DNA of 64,000 nucleotides, from the NCBI RefSeq assembly GCF_040438645.1, contig NZ_CP159254.1, positions 1-64,000 of the forward strand. Reading direction: 5' to 3'. Each line of letters opens with the position of its first letter. Within the stretch, counting starts at the first letter, position 1. Shown one piece after another: positions 1 to 8,493 of this stretch. The stretch comes from Mesorhizobium sp. WSM2240 (GTDB lineage: Bacteria > Pseudomonadota > Alphaproteobacteria > Rhizobiales > Rhizobiaceae). The notes beneath the pieces are model-generated. The model was not told the origin of the DNA. It did not search any database and saw only the letters and a program-made list of their open reading frames with translations. The position numbers were made by a program, and so were the translations under genes.

Positions 1-1194
1 ATGTTACAGACTTCTTTTCAAAGGCGTGAACAGGAGCACCTGCCGTCCATGTTGTCGGCGGATTCGCTGGAACTGTCACGTCAGTTGCAGTTGCACCAGC
101 AGAAGATTTTTCCTCCGAATTCTCAGAAGGTGATTCGCAATTTCAGCCCGGCCGAGGCCTCCTACTACATCGGCATCGGAGAAGGGTACCTCAGGCAGAT
201 TGCTTCCGAAGGCTATGGCCCAGAGCCGCTGGCTAACGGTCGGCGCATGTACACGCCGGACGACATGGGGCGGATTCGACAGACTCTCGACGAAAAGAAC
301 GGGTCCCCCAAATATGTCCCGAGCCGCCGTCCTGGAGAGAAACTTCAAGTGATTGCGGTCATGAATTTCAAAGGGGGTTCTGCAAAAACTACCACGTCCG
401 CGCACCTTGCCCAGTATTTGGCGCTTCGAGGTTACAAGGTTCTGGCGATTGATCTCGATCCGCAAGCCTCGCTTTCCGCTCTGTTCGGCCATCAGCCCGA
501 ACTTGATGTTGGCGCCGGAGAGACGCTCTTTGGCGCTATCCGGTATGACGACCCGCGACCGCTCTCGGACATCGTGCGGGCGACATACACTCCGAATCTG
601 CACATTGTGCCGGGCAATCTCGAGTTGATGGAATTTGAACATGAGACCCCGAAAGCGATAATGACCGGATCGGCGGAATCGATGTTCTTTGCCCGTATCG
701 GGGAAGTCCTGACCGATATTGAAAGCCTGTACGATTTGGTCATTATCGACTGCCCCCCGCAACTGGGCTTCTTGACGATGTCGGCGCTTTGTGCCGCGAC
801 ATCGGTTCTCATTACCGTTCACCCACAAATGCTCGATGTGATGTCGATGAGCCAATTTCTGGCGATGACCAGCGAGTTGATGGCAGTCGTGGAAAGGGCA
901 GGGGGTCGCACCAGCTACGACTGGATGCGCTATCTCGTGACACGTTTCGAGCCGAATGACGGGCCGCAGAGCCAGATGACTGGCTTCATGCGCGCCATCT
1001 TTGGGAATCGGATGCTTCACAGCCCCATGCTCAAATCGACGGCGATCTCCGACGCGGGCGTGACAAAGCAGACCCTCTATGAAGTCGAGCGGTCGCAATT
1101 CACCAGGGGAACCTACGACCGGGCAATGGAGTCATTAAATCAGGTCAATTCGGAAATCGAAGGCTTACTGAAAGCGACTTGGGGAAGGAAATAA
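1..1194 (+). CDS. repA: Plasmid partitioning protein RepA (ParA-like ATPase)
   Basis: This 397-residue protein is the ATPase of the RepABC partition system: it moves plasmid copies apart together with RepB and represses its own operon. An N-terminal DNA-binding region (about 45-95) precedes a deviant Walker A motif, KGGSAKT, at residues 124-130; the Walker B-like stretch DLVIIDCPP lies near 245. The length fits the family. The start is the first base of the window, so its promoter and any upstream RepB-binding sites are outside the view. Its stop overlaps the repB start (TAATG), which indicates translational coupling. The assignment is secure from motifs and the repB-repC context. Confidence 0.97.
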   Translation: MLQTSFQRREQEHLPSMLSADSLELSRQLQLHQQKIFPPNSQKVIRNFSPAEASYYIGIGEGYLRQIASEGYGPEPLANGRRMYTPDDMGRIRQTLDEKNGSPKYVPSRRPGEKLQVIAVMNFKGGSAKTTTSAHLAQYLALRGYKVLAIDLDPQASLSALFGHQPELDVGAGETLFGAIRYDDPRPLSDIVRATYTPNLHIVPGNLELMEFEHETPKAIMTGSAESMFFARIGEVLTDIESLYDLVIIDCPPQLGFLTMSALCAATSVLITVHPQMLDVMSMSQFLAMTSELMAVVERAGGRTSYDWMRYLVTRFEPNDGPQSQMTGFMRAIFGNRMLHSPMLKSTAISDAGVTKQTLYEVERSQFTRGTYDRAMESLNQVNSEIEGLLKATWGRK

Positions 1195-2210
1195 TGGCCC
1201 GCAAGAATCTCATTGAGGTTTCGGTTGATAACCCAGCGACTGAAACTTCATCGCCCATGACGGCTGCGAGACCGATTGCAGGCTTCGTTCCTCCGTCCAT
1301 ACGCAACCCTCCCGTTGGGGGGATCACCAAGACCCTCGGCAACATCACGGAGAAGTTCGAGCGCGCCCAGGATATCGAGAAGCAGTTAGCCGAAGGGCAA
1401 ACGATCATTGAGATCGATCCAGCCCTCGTTGCTTCCTCTTTCGTCAGCGATCGCATTGGCATCGATGCCGTCAAGCTCGCCCAGCTTAGCGAGCAAATCA
1501 AGGACCACGGACAACAGGTTCCGATTCTAGTGCGCCCTCATCCAGATGGTCCGGGAAGGTACCAGGTCGCCTACGGCCATCGGAGACTGGCGGCCGCTAA
1601 GGCACTAGGCATCAAGGTCCGTGCAGTCGTCCGGGCACTTTCTGACGACCAGCTCGTAGTCAGCCAAGGGCAGGAGAACAACGCCCGGACCAATCTTTCA
1701 TACATCGAGCGAGCACTCTTTGCAGTTCGGTTGGAAGACCGCTCATTCTCCCGAGAAACCATCATGGCAGCTCTTGGGATCGATAAGGCCGCTCTGTCGA
1801 AGATGATCTCAGTTGTGCGGCAGGTGCCAATCGAGTTGATTGAAGCCATAGGTGCAGCGCCTGAGATCGGCCGTAGGCGGTGGATGGAACTCGCGGATCA
1901 GCTGCCGAAGGCAAACGTCAAAAACCTGCTGGCATCGCTGTCCGCGCCAGAAACCAAGGCGCTCTCCAGCGATCAACGCTTTCAAGCAGTGGTCGATGCC
2001 CTGGCAACAAAACCTGAGAAAACGCCCAAAGACATCAGCGCTCTCAAATCCTGGGCCCCTGAAGACAAATCGGTTCGCGTCTCGCTGAAGGCCAACGGCA
2101 AAACCACCACAATCGCCATTGGCGAGGTCAATGGGCCGCTGTTTGCAGCATACATTACCGAACGGCTGGATGACCTCTATGCCGATTGGAAGTCGAAGCA
2201 GGAGAACTGA
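1194..2210 (+). CDS. repB: Plasmid partitioning protein RepB (ParB-like)
   Basis: This 338-residue protein is the centromere-binding partner of RepA. It has the ParB/Spo0J core: the box YGHRRLAAA at about 127-135, ENNARTNLSYIERA at 161-174, and a helix-turn-helix around 185-215. The ATG at 1194 shares its A with the repA stop and follows GGGGAAGGAA, so it is preferred over an in-frame TTG at 1179. I did not find a convincing parS palindrome of the repABC type near the operon; it may lie upstream of base 1. Confidence 0.97.
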   Translation: MARKNLIEVSVDNPATETSSPMTAARPIAGFVPPSIRNPPVGGITKTLGNITEKFERAQDIEKQLAEGQTIIEIDPALVASSFVSDRIGIDAVKLAQLSEQIKDHGQQVPILVRPHPDGPGRYQVAYGHRRLAAAKALGIKVRAVVRALSDDQLVVSQGQENNARTNLSYIERALFAVRLEDRSFSRETIMAALGIDKAALSKMISVVRQVPIELIEAIGAAPEIGRRRWMELADQLPKANVKNLLASLSAPETKALSSDQRFQAVVDALATKPEKTPKDISALKSWAPEDKSVRVSLKANGKTTTIAIGEVNGPLFAAYITERLDDLYADWKSKQEN

Positions 2211-2216
2211 AACCGC

Positions 2217-2271
2217 AAAAGAAAAAGGCCCCCGAACGTCGCCGTCGCGGAAGCCCTTTCTCGTAGATCGC
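2217..2271 (-). ncRNA. incA: Antisense RNA of the repABC operon (ctRNA, incA)
   Basis: The repB-repC gap encodes a small counter-transcribed RNA on the minus strand, which in this family controls repC expression and incompatibility. On the minus strand I see TTGACA, a 17-base spacer and GATTCT, then about 50 bases ending in a stem-loop (GGCTTCCG pairing with CGGGGGCC, including G-U pairs) followed by TTTTTCTTTT. The G-U pairs work only in the minus-strand RNA, which supports the orientation. The 5' end is inferred as about seven bases after the -10 box. Confidence 0.85.
2221..2256 (-). terminator. Terminator of the antisense RNA
   Basis: An 8-bp stem (plus-strand arms 2227-2234 and 2248-2255) is followed on the minus strand by a T-rich run. 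In repABC systems the same stem-loop is part of the RNA-RNA pairing that shuts down repC translation. Confidence 0.75.
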
Positions 2272-2277
2272 ACTTCG

Positions 2278-2306
2278 AGAATCTCATTTCCGCGAATCAC
2301 TGTCAA
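2278..2306 (-). promoter_or_regulatory. Promoter of the antisense RNA
   Basis: The minus strand carries a perfect -35 TTGACA (plus-strand TGTCAA at 2301-2306) and a -10 GATTCT (AGAATC at 2278-2283) with a 17-base spacer. This is the strongest sigma-70-like promoter seen in the window, as expected for a short-lived control RNA made in excess. Confidence 0.8.
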
Positions 2307-2367
2307 GAGTTTTAAGCGTCGGTTCGGCGAGCGGATTTCTTTTGCCTAACTGAAGGCGAAGGAAGAA

Positions 2368-3573
2368 ATGGAGACGGGTATTGCAGCGACGCCCTTTGGG
2401 CGGCGGCCGATGTCGCTTGCCTTGTTGGCAGCGCAGAATGAATCACGCGAAATCCCCGAAGGGAAGTCCGTAGACAAATGGCAGCTCTACAGGTGGCTTT
2501 GCGAAGGCAAAAGCCTCGTCGGCATCGGGGACCGTTCCCTGGCGGTACTTGCAGGCCTGCTGTCGTTCTATCCCGATAACGAGCTGAGCGAGGAAAACGG
2601 TCTGATCGTCTTTCCGTCGAACAAGCAGCTGTCGCTCAGGGCACACGGTATGGCCGACACGACGCTCAGGCGGCATCTGTCGGCATTGCTCGATTGCGGC
2701 CTGATCCTTCGCCGGGACAGCCCGAATGGCAAGAGATATGCCCGCAAAGGTGGGGGAGGGGACTTCGAGGACGCGTTCGGCTTCTCCCTGGCGCCGCTTT
2801 TGGTACGCGCTGACGAGTTTCAGGAGGCCGCAGAACGCGTTCAAGCCGATAACCGCGCCCTGAAGCTCATGAGGGAGAGGATCACGCTCCACAGGCGGGA
2901 TATCTCCAAGCTGATCGAGGTGGCTGTCGAGGAGGGCGCCGCGGGTGACTGGGGAGGCCTTTGGAGGCGATTTCGGGCGATCGTGGACGCAATTCCGCGC
3001 CGGGCGACTGTCGACGACCTGGAGCCGTTTGTAGCCGATTTGGCAGCGATCCGCGAGGAAGTGGACAACCTATTGGATTCTCACATGAATGTTGTGAATC
3101 CGGATGGCAATGAGTCCCATACTGGACGGCAGCAATCTGATTCAAATACCGACTCAATTTTTGAATTTGAACCTGCTTTCGAAAAAAGCGGGGCGACGGC
3201 CGAGCCAAGAACGAGGGAGGCCGAGAAGCCGAAAGGGTATCCGCTTGGGCTGGTGCTGAAAGCCTGCCCCGAAATTGCGGATTACGCCGTCGACGGGATC
3301 GGCAATTGGCGCGATTTCATGGCAACGGCGGCCCAGGTGCGCGGCTATCTCGGCGTGTCGCCGTCCGCATACGAGGACGCCTGCCATGTCATGGGGCAGG
3401 AAGCTGCGGCAATCGTGATCGCCTGTATTCTGCAGCGGGCGCAGCACATCAATTCGGCTGGCGGCTATCTCCGCGTGCTGACCGATAAGGCCAGAGCAGG
3501 GGAGTTTTCGGTCGGGCCGATGCTGATGGCCGCCTTCAAGACCAATGGGTCGATGTCAAGGATGACGGGATGA
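2368..3573 (+). CDS. repC: Replication initiator RepC
   Basis: RepC (401 residues) initiates replication of repABC plasmids, acting in cis at an origin inside its own gene. It begins METGIAATPFGRRPMSLALL and contains KWQLYRWLCEGKSLVGIGDRSLAVLAGLLSFYP, split here as the conserved N-terminal block at about 32-65, both typical of the family; length is normal. A purine-rich GAAGGAAGA precedes the ATG. Expression should be held down by the antisense RNA in the 157-base gap upstream. Only the plasmid form of RepC is seen; there is no second copy in the window. Confidence 0.97.
   Translation: METGIAATPFGRRPMSLALLAAQNESREIPEGKSVDKWQLYRWLCEGKSLVGIGDRSLAVLAGLLSFYPDNELSEENGLIVFPSNKQLSLRAHGMADTTLRRHLSALLDCGLILRRDSPNGKRYARKGGGGDFEDAFGFSLAPLLVRADEFQEAAERVQADNRALKLMRERITLHRRDISKLIEVAVEEGAAGDWGGLWRRFRAIVDAIPRRATVDDLEPFVADLAAIREEVDNLLDSHMNVVNPDGNESHTGRQQSDSNTDSIFEFEPAFEKSGATAEPRTREAEKPKGYPLGLVLKACPEIADYAVDGIGNWRDFMATAAQVRGYLGVSPSAYEDACHVMGQEAAAIVIACILQRAQHINSAGGYLRVLTDKARAGEFSVGPMLMAAFKTNGSMSRMTG
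3130..3182 (+). other. AT-rich stretch in repC, probable origin of replication
   Basis: A run rich in A and T interrupts otherwise GC-rich repC (for example CAATTTTTGAATTTGAA). In repABC plasmids oriV lies in such an AT-rich segment in the middle to second half of repC. The location is an inference from that family knowledge; there are no mapped initiation data here. Confidence 0.5.
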
Positions 3574-3682
3574 GCGCCCATCGCATTCTATCAGCGCATG
3601 TTACGCCGGTTCGAGCGGCCTTGCCGCTTTTGGCAAGCTGTGGCTGTTACGGCCCATCCTCATTATGGTTAGCCCTCAATCC

Positions 3683-3718
3683 TTGCGGCAATGCCGTAAA
3701 TCCCGTATATTCCGGAAT
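3683..3718 (+). promoter_or_regulatory. Promoter and operator of the toxin-antitoxin pair
   Basis: A -35-like TTGCGG (3683-3688), a 17-base spacer and TATATT (3706-3711) lie 22 bases before the antitoxin start. The perfect palindrome ATTCCGGAAT (3709-3718) overlaps the -10 box, and GGCAATGCC sits in the spacer. Phd/YefM antitoxins repress their own promoters through such palindromes, so this is a good operator candidate. Confidence 0.55.
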
Positions 3719-3732
3719 GCAAGGAGCTTCCG

Positions 3733-4026
3733 ATGACCACCACCGTTACTGCTGCCGCTGTCTCGAAAAACTTCGGTGCTTACCAGGATGCCGCGGTTCG
3801 AGACCCCGTCATAATCACCAAGAACGGCCGCCCGCGTACCGTGCTGATGGCCTACGAGGATTTTGTTCGGTTGTCGAAGCGCGATCGGCGGGTTGAGCTC
3901 ACGGCAGAACTGAGTGCGGACGAGATCGCTGCGGTTGAAGCATCTGAAATGGAGCCGGGGCTTGACCATCTCAACGACGAACTTTCCGGGGCAAATCCGC
4001 TGACGGCAAAAAATGCTGCCGACTGA
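3733..4026 (+). CDS. Phd/YefM-family antitoxin
   Basis: This 97-residue protein neutralises the toxin encoded just downstream and probably represses the operon. The N-terminal half has the Phd/YefM pattern: a short beta strand, SKNFGAYQDAAVRDPVIITKNGRPRTVLMAYEDF in two blocks around residues 10-43, with the typical 'ITKNGRP' turn. The acidic C-terminal tail (about 55-97) should wrap the toxin. AAGGAG ends seven bases before the ATG. It overlaps the toxin gene by 14 bases. Placed directly after repC, the pair probably serves plasmid maintenance. Confidence 0.9.
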   Translation: MTTTVTAAAVSKNFGAYQDAAVRDPVIITKNGRPRTVLMAYEDFVRLSKRDRRVELTAELSADEIAAVEASEMEPGLDHLNDELSGANPLTAKNAAD

Positions 4027-4444
4027 AATCAAGGTCGGCTACGTCTTCCGCTATTCCTATCTATGGCATTGGCAACACCTCGAAGGGCGAGAGGAGGGGG
4101 ACAAGGACCGGCCCTGCCTGGTGTTGGCCCTGGTCGCCATGCAGGAGGACGGCACTCCGGTCGTTCGGGTGCTGCCGATCACTCATACCCCGCCATCCAA
4201 TCCCGATGATGCCGTCGAGATCCCGGCTGCGGTCAAGCTACGCTTGCGGCTAGATCACGAGCGGTCATGGATCGTTCTGACGGAAAGCAATCGGTTTGCC
4301 TGGCCCGGACCGGACGTCCGGCCGCTGGAGACCGAGAGCGGCTATTACGGGCCCCTGCCGCCGGCATTGTTTGCCACGGTCAAGCGAGGCTTTATTGCCC
4401 TCGCGAAAAGTCAGGCACATCAAAGCACTCCGCGCACAGCCTGA
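4013..4444 (+). CDS. PemK/MazF-like plasmid maintenance toxin
   Basis: A 143-residue protein that follows and overlaps the antitoxin gene. It shows the PemK/MazF-type beginning: V-x-Y-x-F plus a charged region, then DRPCLVLALV, which corresponds to the 'RPxLVL' strand of this ribonuclease fold, and later VRVLPITHTPP. Toxins of this kind act as mRNA endonucleases; catalytic residues cannot be fixed by eye. The pairing of a Phd-type antitoxin with a PemK-like toxin is common on rhizobial replicons. Function is inferred from the fold-like motifs and operon position. Confidence 0.82.
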   Translation: MLPTEIKVGYVFRYSYLWHWQHLEGREEGDKDRPCLVLALVAMQEDGTPVVRVLPITHTPPSNPDDAVEIPAAVKLRLRLDHERSWIVLTESNRFAWPGPDVRPLETESGYYGPLPPALFATVKRGFIALAKSQAHQSTPRTA

Positions 4445-4613
4445 ATTCGCGAGCCGGTCAGCAATCTTCATCAATACGGCTTACCTTGTCGCGGCATGGA
4501 TGCGAGGGCATCGGCGAACCACCGCGATGCCAGCCTCGCCGCTTCATAGCTGGACAAAACCATCGTTTGCGGAGACGCTTGCGAGGCGAAAAATGCGAAG
4601 CAGGGAGGAAGCC

Positions 4614-4877
4614 ATGGCTGGCGATCGAGAGGCTCGGATTCGGGCGCGTGCTCACGAAATCTGGGAAAGGGAAGGTCGGCCCGTCGGCGAGGAGAAACTG
4701 CACTGGGAACAAGCCTCACGCGAGATCGATAGGGAGGAGGCGGAGAGCAGTCCCGGAATGATCTCCGGCGGCGAAGGTGGTTCAGCAAAAAAAGATGTGG
4801 CCGGCCGTAGCAAACCGGGACGAGTTTCCCCTAAAGCTTCGGGCGCGCCAAAACGCGGTCGAGGTAAGCAATCCTGA
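4614..4877 (+). CDS. DUF2934 domain protein
   Basis: A small charged protein of 87 residues. Residues 3-35 fit DUF2934: IRARAHEIWEREGRPVGEEK followed by HWEQASREI, a short helical motif found in many rhizobial proteins of unknown role. The rest is a basic, low-complexity tail rich in Lys, Gly and Ser. The ATG at 4614 is chosen because GGGAGGAAG lies directly upstream; an in-frame ATG at 4593 lacks such a site. It stands alone between the toxin and the recombinase. No function is known for the family. Confidence 0.75.
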   Translation: MAGDREARIRARAHEIWEREGRPVGEEKLHWEQASREIDREEAESSPGMISGGEGGSAKKDVAGRSKPGRVSPKASGAPKRGRGKQS

Positions 4878-5015
4878 ATCCCCGCGTCGTTCGCTCAATC
4901 GCGATCTGGTTGCGGCGTGCCGGGGCGACGCCCACGGATTTGCCTCTGAATACAGCCCGATCAGATCGTGGCAACGAACGGACGTTGCCTGATTTCCGTG
5001 GAACAACCGGCCGGG

Positions 5016-6233
5016 TTAGACGATCAGCCGTGCTGCTCGGCCGAGTGTCCGCTCCGCGTCGTTGTAATAGTTGGAGGCCTGCTGCACGGAGCGGTGCTGC
5101 GACTGCTGCATGGCCTCGGGCAGGGGAATGCCGCGGCGGGCGGTTTCGGTGAGATAGCCGGAACGCAGGCCGTGGGCGCTGAAGGCGTTTGGGTCGAGCC
5201 CGGCCTCGGCGACGCGGCGTTTCAGGATCAGATTGACCGCCTGCGGGGTCAGTGCGCGTTTTTCGAGATTGCCCCAGCGGTCGATGCCGCGAAACACCGC
5301 GCCTTCCGAAATGCCCGACCGCATTAGCCAGTCTTTCAAGGCAAGCACCGGCCGGCCGACCAGCACGACATAGGCGTCAGTGTCGGCCTGCGTTGTCTTG
5401 GTGCGGCCGAGCCGGATTTTCAGGCAGGGGAGTTTTGGCCCGTCCGGATCCTTCGGATCGACGGGAACCGGTTCTTCCTCGGTGAGCTGTTCGAGGCGCA
5501 GCGAGGAAACCTCGCTGCGGCGCCGGCCGCCGGAAGCGAAGGCCATGAGCAAAAGAGCGCGGTCACGCACATCGACAAGACGGTCGCCGGCGCAGGCCTT
5601 GAGGAGGGCGGAAAGGATATCGGCGGTCACCGCCTTTTTGCTCTTGCGGCCGCGCGGCCGGGCGCTGGCGCGCACCGCGAGTTTTATCGCGCTCTGCAGG
5701 CCCGGCGCGTTGAATTTTCCCCTAAGACCGCGCCATTTGGTCAAGGTGGACCAGCTCGACAGCCGCCGGCGCACGGTGGCCGGCGCATGCGGGCCGTCGA
5801 TGCGCAGCAGTCCTTGGGATTTCAGCGCCGCCATCACCTCCCCGGGCATTCCATGCGAAAGATCGGTTTCACGCTTGGCAGAATCCCACAAATGCTGGGC
5901 GACAAATTTGATCAGCAGCGCTTCAGGCGCTGGCCAGGGTAGGGGATGTCCGGTGGCGGCAAGCGACCATGCCTCGAGATAGCCGAGATCCGAGGCGAGG
6001 GCGCGCAGTGAATTCTCGCCGATGCCTTGTTTCGCCAAGTGCCGCAGCGTCTCGACGTCGTCGTCGGTCAAAAGCGTGGCCAAAAAATCGCGGCGGTCGA
6101 AGGGCAGCACGGACTCCAGTGCATCGAGCGGTTCGGCGCGGCGGCCCACGCCGGTGTCGTTCCGGGGGAGACCCAGTGTTGCGGCATGCTCCGGCGGTTG
6201 TTGCGTCGCCATCGACGGCTCAGACTTCATCAT
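5016..6233 (-). CDS. Tyrosine site-specific recombinase (phage-integrase family)
   Basis: This 405-residue protein should cut and join DNA at a specific site, as in plasmid multimer resolution or element integration. The C-terminal catalytic domain has the family residues: Arg in GGRRRSEVSSL (about 237-239), HGLR (His354, Arg357), His380 in QHRS and Tyr389/390 in NYYN. An N-terminal SAM-like arm-binding region precedes it (about 60-175). The start overlaps the end of the upstream methyltransferase gene by 14 bases, so the two are co-translated. The protein seems complete and active; the target site is unknown. Confidence 0.9.
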   Translation of the reverse strand: MMKSEPSMATQQPPEHAATLGLPRNDTGVGRRAEPLDALESVLPFDRRDFLATLLTDDDVETLRHLAKQGIGENSLRALASDLGYLEAWSLAATGHPLPWPAPEALLIKFVAQHLWDSAKRETDLSHGMPGEVMAALKSQGLLRIDGPHAPATVRRRLSSWSTLTKWRGLRGKFNAPGLQSAIKLAVRASARPRGRKSKKAVTADILSALLKACAGDRLVDVRDRALLLMAFASGGRRRSEVSSLRLEQLTEEEPVPVDPKDPDGPKLPCLKIRLGRTKTTQADTDAYVVLVGRPVLALKDWLMRSGISEGAVFRGIDRWGNLEKRALTPQAVNLILKRRVAEAGLDPNAFSAHGLRSGYLTETARRGIPLPEAMQQSQHRSVQQASNYYNDAERTLGRAARLIV

Positions 6234-7113
6234 AGCAAAGAGCCCACTTATCGCCGACGTACCAGCAGCGTTCGACCGGCGGCGCGGTCTTCCAAAGCAG
6301 GCTTTTGACGAACTCGATGCCGCCGCGCTTGAATGCCGCCGTCAAACGCTGGAGCTCATCCGGCGTGGTTGCGAGCTGCCCGTCGGCGCAGACGAAATAG
6401 GCCGGTCCAATCGATGTCGCAGCAAAGCCATTCTGAGCGTTTTCGATCCGCAGGGCGGTGCCATGGCGTGCGTGGCGGCCGCCGGTCACCGGCCGCTCTG
6501 GGCGTGGAACGCCGAGCGGCAACACCAGTCGCCCGCCGGGCCGAAGCTTGTCGATCCAAGCCTCGGCCGGGCGCGGAACCGAAAAGTTGACGTAAATCCC
6601 ATCCGCCGCCTGCCGCGGCCATGCCGCGCCGTCGCCGGTGATCACCGTGACATTGGCTCGATCGGCAAGGGCCGCTTCGGCGCGCCGCGCGAGATGACCG
6701 TCCCACTCGATTGCCAGCACATGTCCGGCGGGCCCGACCAACTCGGCGAGAATTGCCGTATAGTAGCCGGTGCCGGCGCCGACATGGACGATGTGCTCGC
6801 CGGGCCTGGCGTCGAGCGCGACAAGGAGCCGGGCGTGCAGCGACGGGCTGCCATTGTTGACGCCTCTGTCCGGGGCCAGCGCGAAGAGCGTGTCCTGGTA
6901 GGCGAGGACGGGGTCTGCGCAGGGCAGGGGCCTGTAGCCGCCGCGCAGGTCGGATACCAGCCACGGCGGGTCGCCGAGGAAGGTTTCGCGCGCAACGGCG
7001 GCGAACGCGGCCTCGACGCGTGGGTCCATGGTTGCGGCGGCGCCCGCTATCTGGCGGGCATAGGCGCGACGGACGATGGCGAGTTCCTCAGGCGTGAACG
7101 GTTGATTGGGCAT
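6220..7113 (-). CDS. Protein-L-isoaspartate O-methyltransferase-like protein
   Basis: A 297-residue SAM-dependent methyltransferase of the PCMT type, which repairs isoaspartyl residues in damaged proteins. The SAM loop VGAGTGYYTAILAE begins near residue 111, followed by the acidic strand end AIEWD and the 'GDG' region; an N-terminal segment with NNGSPSLHA resembles the substrate loop. It is longer than the classic 210-residue enzyme, with an extra C-terminal part of about 80 residues ending in YVGDKWALCYDEV. It is the first gene of a two-gene operon with the recombinase. The substrate may differ from isoaspartate. Confidence 0.85.
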   Translation of the reverse strand: MPNQPFTPEELAIVRRAYARQIAGAAATMDPRVEAAFAAVARETFLGDPPWLVSDLRGGYRPLPCADPVLAYQDTLFALAPDRGVNNGSPSLHARLLVALDARPGEHIVHVGAGTGYYTAILAELVGPAGHVLAIEWDGHLARRAEAALADRANVTVITGDGAAWPRQAADGIYVNFSVPRPAEAWIDKLRPGGRLVLPLGVPRPERPVTGGRHARHGTALRIENAQNGFAATSIGPAYFVCADGQLATTPDELQRLTAAFKRGGIEFVKSLLWKTAPPVERCWYVGDKWALCYDEV

Positions 7114-7197
7114 CGAGGCGTGTATTCCAAGCGGATTCCACAGCCGTTGCGGCGGTGCTTTGCGCCGACTCTAGCGGTTTTGCGCCGTGAAATCCAT

Positions 7198-7228
7198 CAC
7201 TATCGATAAGAGGTACTTATCGTTAGTG
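7198..7228. repeat. Inverted repeat between divergent genes (operator candidate)
   Basis: Arms of 13 bases (CACTATCGATAAG and CTTATCGTTAGTG, 12 of 13 pairing) flank a 5-base centre. It lies 84 bases upstream of the methyltransferase-recombinase operon (minus) and 84 bases before the RHE_PE00001 gene (plus). Such a symmetric position suggests an operator for a dimeric DNA-binding protein, or a recombination site for the nearby recombinase. Confidence 0.6.
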
Positions 7229-7311
7229 TATTCTGTCCTCAAAGAAATCACCTGTGGCGGAAGCCAGTGGCGAGATAGCTTCGGTAGCGCGAATCGGCTA
7301 CAAACGAATCA

Positions 7312-8493
7312 ATGGCTTACGATTTTTCCGACCTGCCCCTCGACACCCTGCTGGGGCCGCTGGCCCGCGCCGACGACCTTCTCGCCCGCCTCGACGAGCG
7401 CTTGGCAAAAAGCCCGGTCCGCGAGGGTTGTGTCGAGCGCCAAAACTTTGCCGACGCGGCGGCCGCGCTGTGGCTCGACGGCGAGCTCGTCCACGCCGAA
7501 GACCTAGTCCTGCACGACGCCCATATGGACGTCCGCACCCCGACCCACGAGCTGACCCGCGCGCACGCGGTGCTGCGCGCCCGCCGCCGCATTTTTGCGC
7601 AAAAGCCCGACTGGGCACTTTCTCGCGTCGGCCTTTCGACCCTGCGCGGCCGCGAAGGGCAGGACGGCAACGCGGCGCGCGCGGCAAGTGCCGCCAGGCC
7701 CGATGCCGCGGCGCCGAACGAAGACGCCGACCCTGCTGAGGAGGCCGACCAGGACGATGCTCTTGCCGATGAACTGGCCGAGATCGACGCCGTGCTGGCC
7801 CGCTCCAGCCGACTGCTTGCCGGCGAAGATTTGTCGCCGCGCGCCGCGGACAGCCCGGAGGTCGACACGGCAGGGCAGGGGGCAAACGCGCGGCAGGCCT
7901 TGCCGGACAGCCTCGGGCCGCTGATCCGCGACCTCGACTGGGACGAGGACCAGCGGCTGGCCGACTGGCTCGCGGTCGTCGGCCGGCTGCGCAGCGAGGG
8001 CATGCCGGCGGTGCTGCAAGCGGCGATCGCCTGGGACGCCTGGCAGGACATCGAACCGCTGCAGCACCAGCATTGGCTCGGCAATCTGCTCGTCGCCGCG
8101 CTGTTGCGGGAGACCGGCAAGGTCGGCTCGCATCTCTTTTGCCTGAACGCCGGGCTGCGCATCGTTTCGCGGGAGCGGCGCAAAAGCCCAATTCGAACCA
8201 CCCGGCTGATGGCCGTCCTCGACGCCCTTGCCGAAGCGGCCTCAGCTGGACTGAAGGAACTCGACCGGCTGGTGATGGCCAAAAGCCAGATGGAACGCCG
8301 GCTGAGGAACCGGCGAAAAAACTCGAGCCTGCCGGCGCTGATCGACCTGGTGCTGGCGCGGCCGGCGGTGTCGGCAGGGCTGATCGCGGCCGAGCTCAAA
8401 ATCACACAGCGCGCCGCGCTCGGCCTGATCGCCGAGCTCCACATCCGGGAGGTGACGGGCAGGGGGCGCTACAGGGCGTGGGGGATCATCTAG
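7312..8493 (+). CDS. RHE_PE00001-family protein (DUF1612 with C-terminal HTH)
   Basis: A 393-residue protein of a family found on rhizobial plasmids. The N-terminal part (1-110) is the conserved LPLDTLLGPLARADDLLARLD region, a low-complexity acidic linker follows (about 115-175), then a DUF1612-type helical region, and residues 340-393 form a helix-turn-helix (PAVSAGLIAAELKITQRAAL then GLIAELHIREVTGRGRYRAW). The HTH suggests DNA binding. It is divergent from the recombinase operon across a long inverted repeat. A damaged copy of its 3' end occurs at 29392-29531. No biochemical role is known. Confidence 0.85.
   Translation: MAYDFSDLPLDTLLGPLARADDLLARLDERLAKSPVREGCVERQNFADAAAALWLDGELVHAEDLVLHDAHMDVRTPTHELTRAHAVLRARRRIFAQKPDWALSRVGLSTLRGREGQDGNAARAASAARPDAAAPNEDADPAEEADQDDALADELAEIDAVLARSSRLLAGEDLSPRAADSPEVDTAGQGANARQALPDSLGPLIRDLDWDEDQRLADWLAVVGRLRSEGMPAVLQAAIAWDAWQDIEPLQHQHWLGNLLVAALLRETGKVGSHLFCLNAGLRIVSRERRKSPIRTTRLMAVLDALAEAASAGLKELDRLVMAKSQMERRLRNRRKNSSLPALIDLVLARPAVSAGLIAAELKITQRAALGLIAELHIREVTGRGRYRAWGII

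Noticed and set aside
3570..3896. Frame overlapping the repC end and the antitoxin gene
   Set aside because: No own ribosome site, and it overlaps the well-supported antitoxin gene in another frame.
1..5000. parS-type RepB-binding palindromes (GTT-N4-GC-N4-AAC form)
   Set aside because: No convincing match near repABC was found in the visible sequence; they may lie upstream of base 1.
6022..7209. 395-codon plus-strand frame over the recombinase and methyltransferase genes
   Set aside because: Antisense to two genes with catalytic motifs and a coupling overlap.
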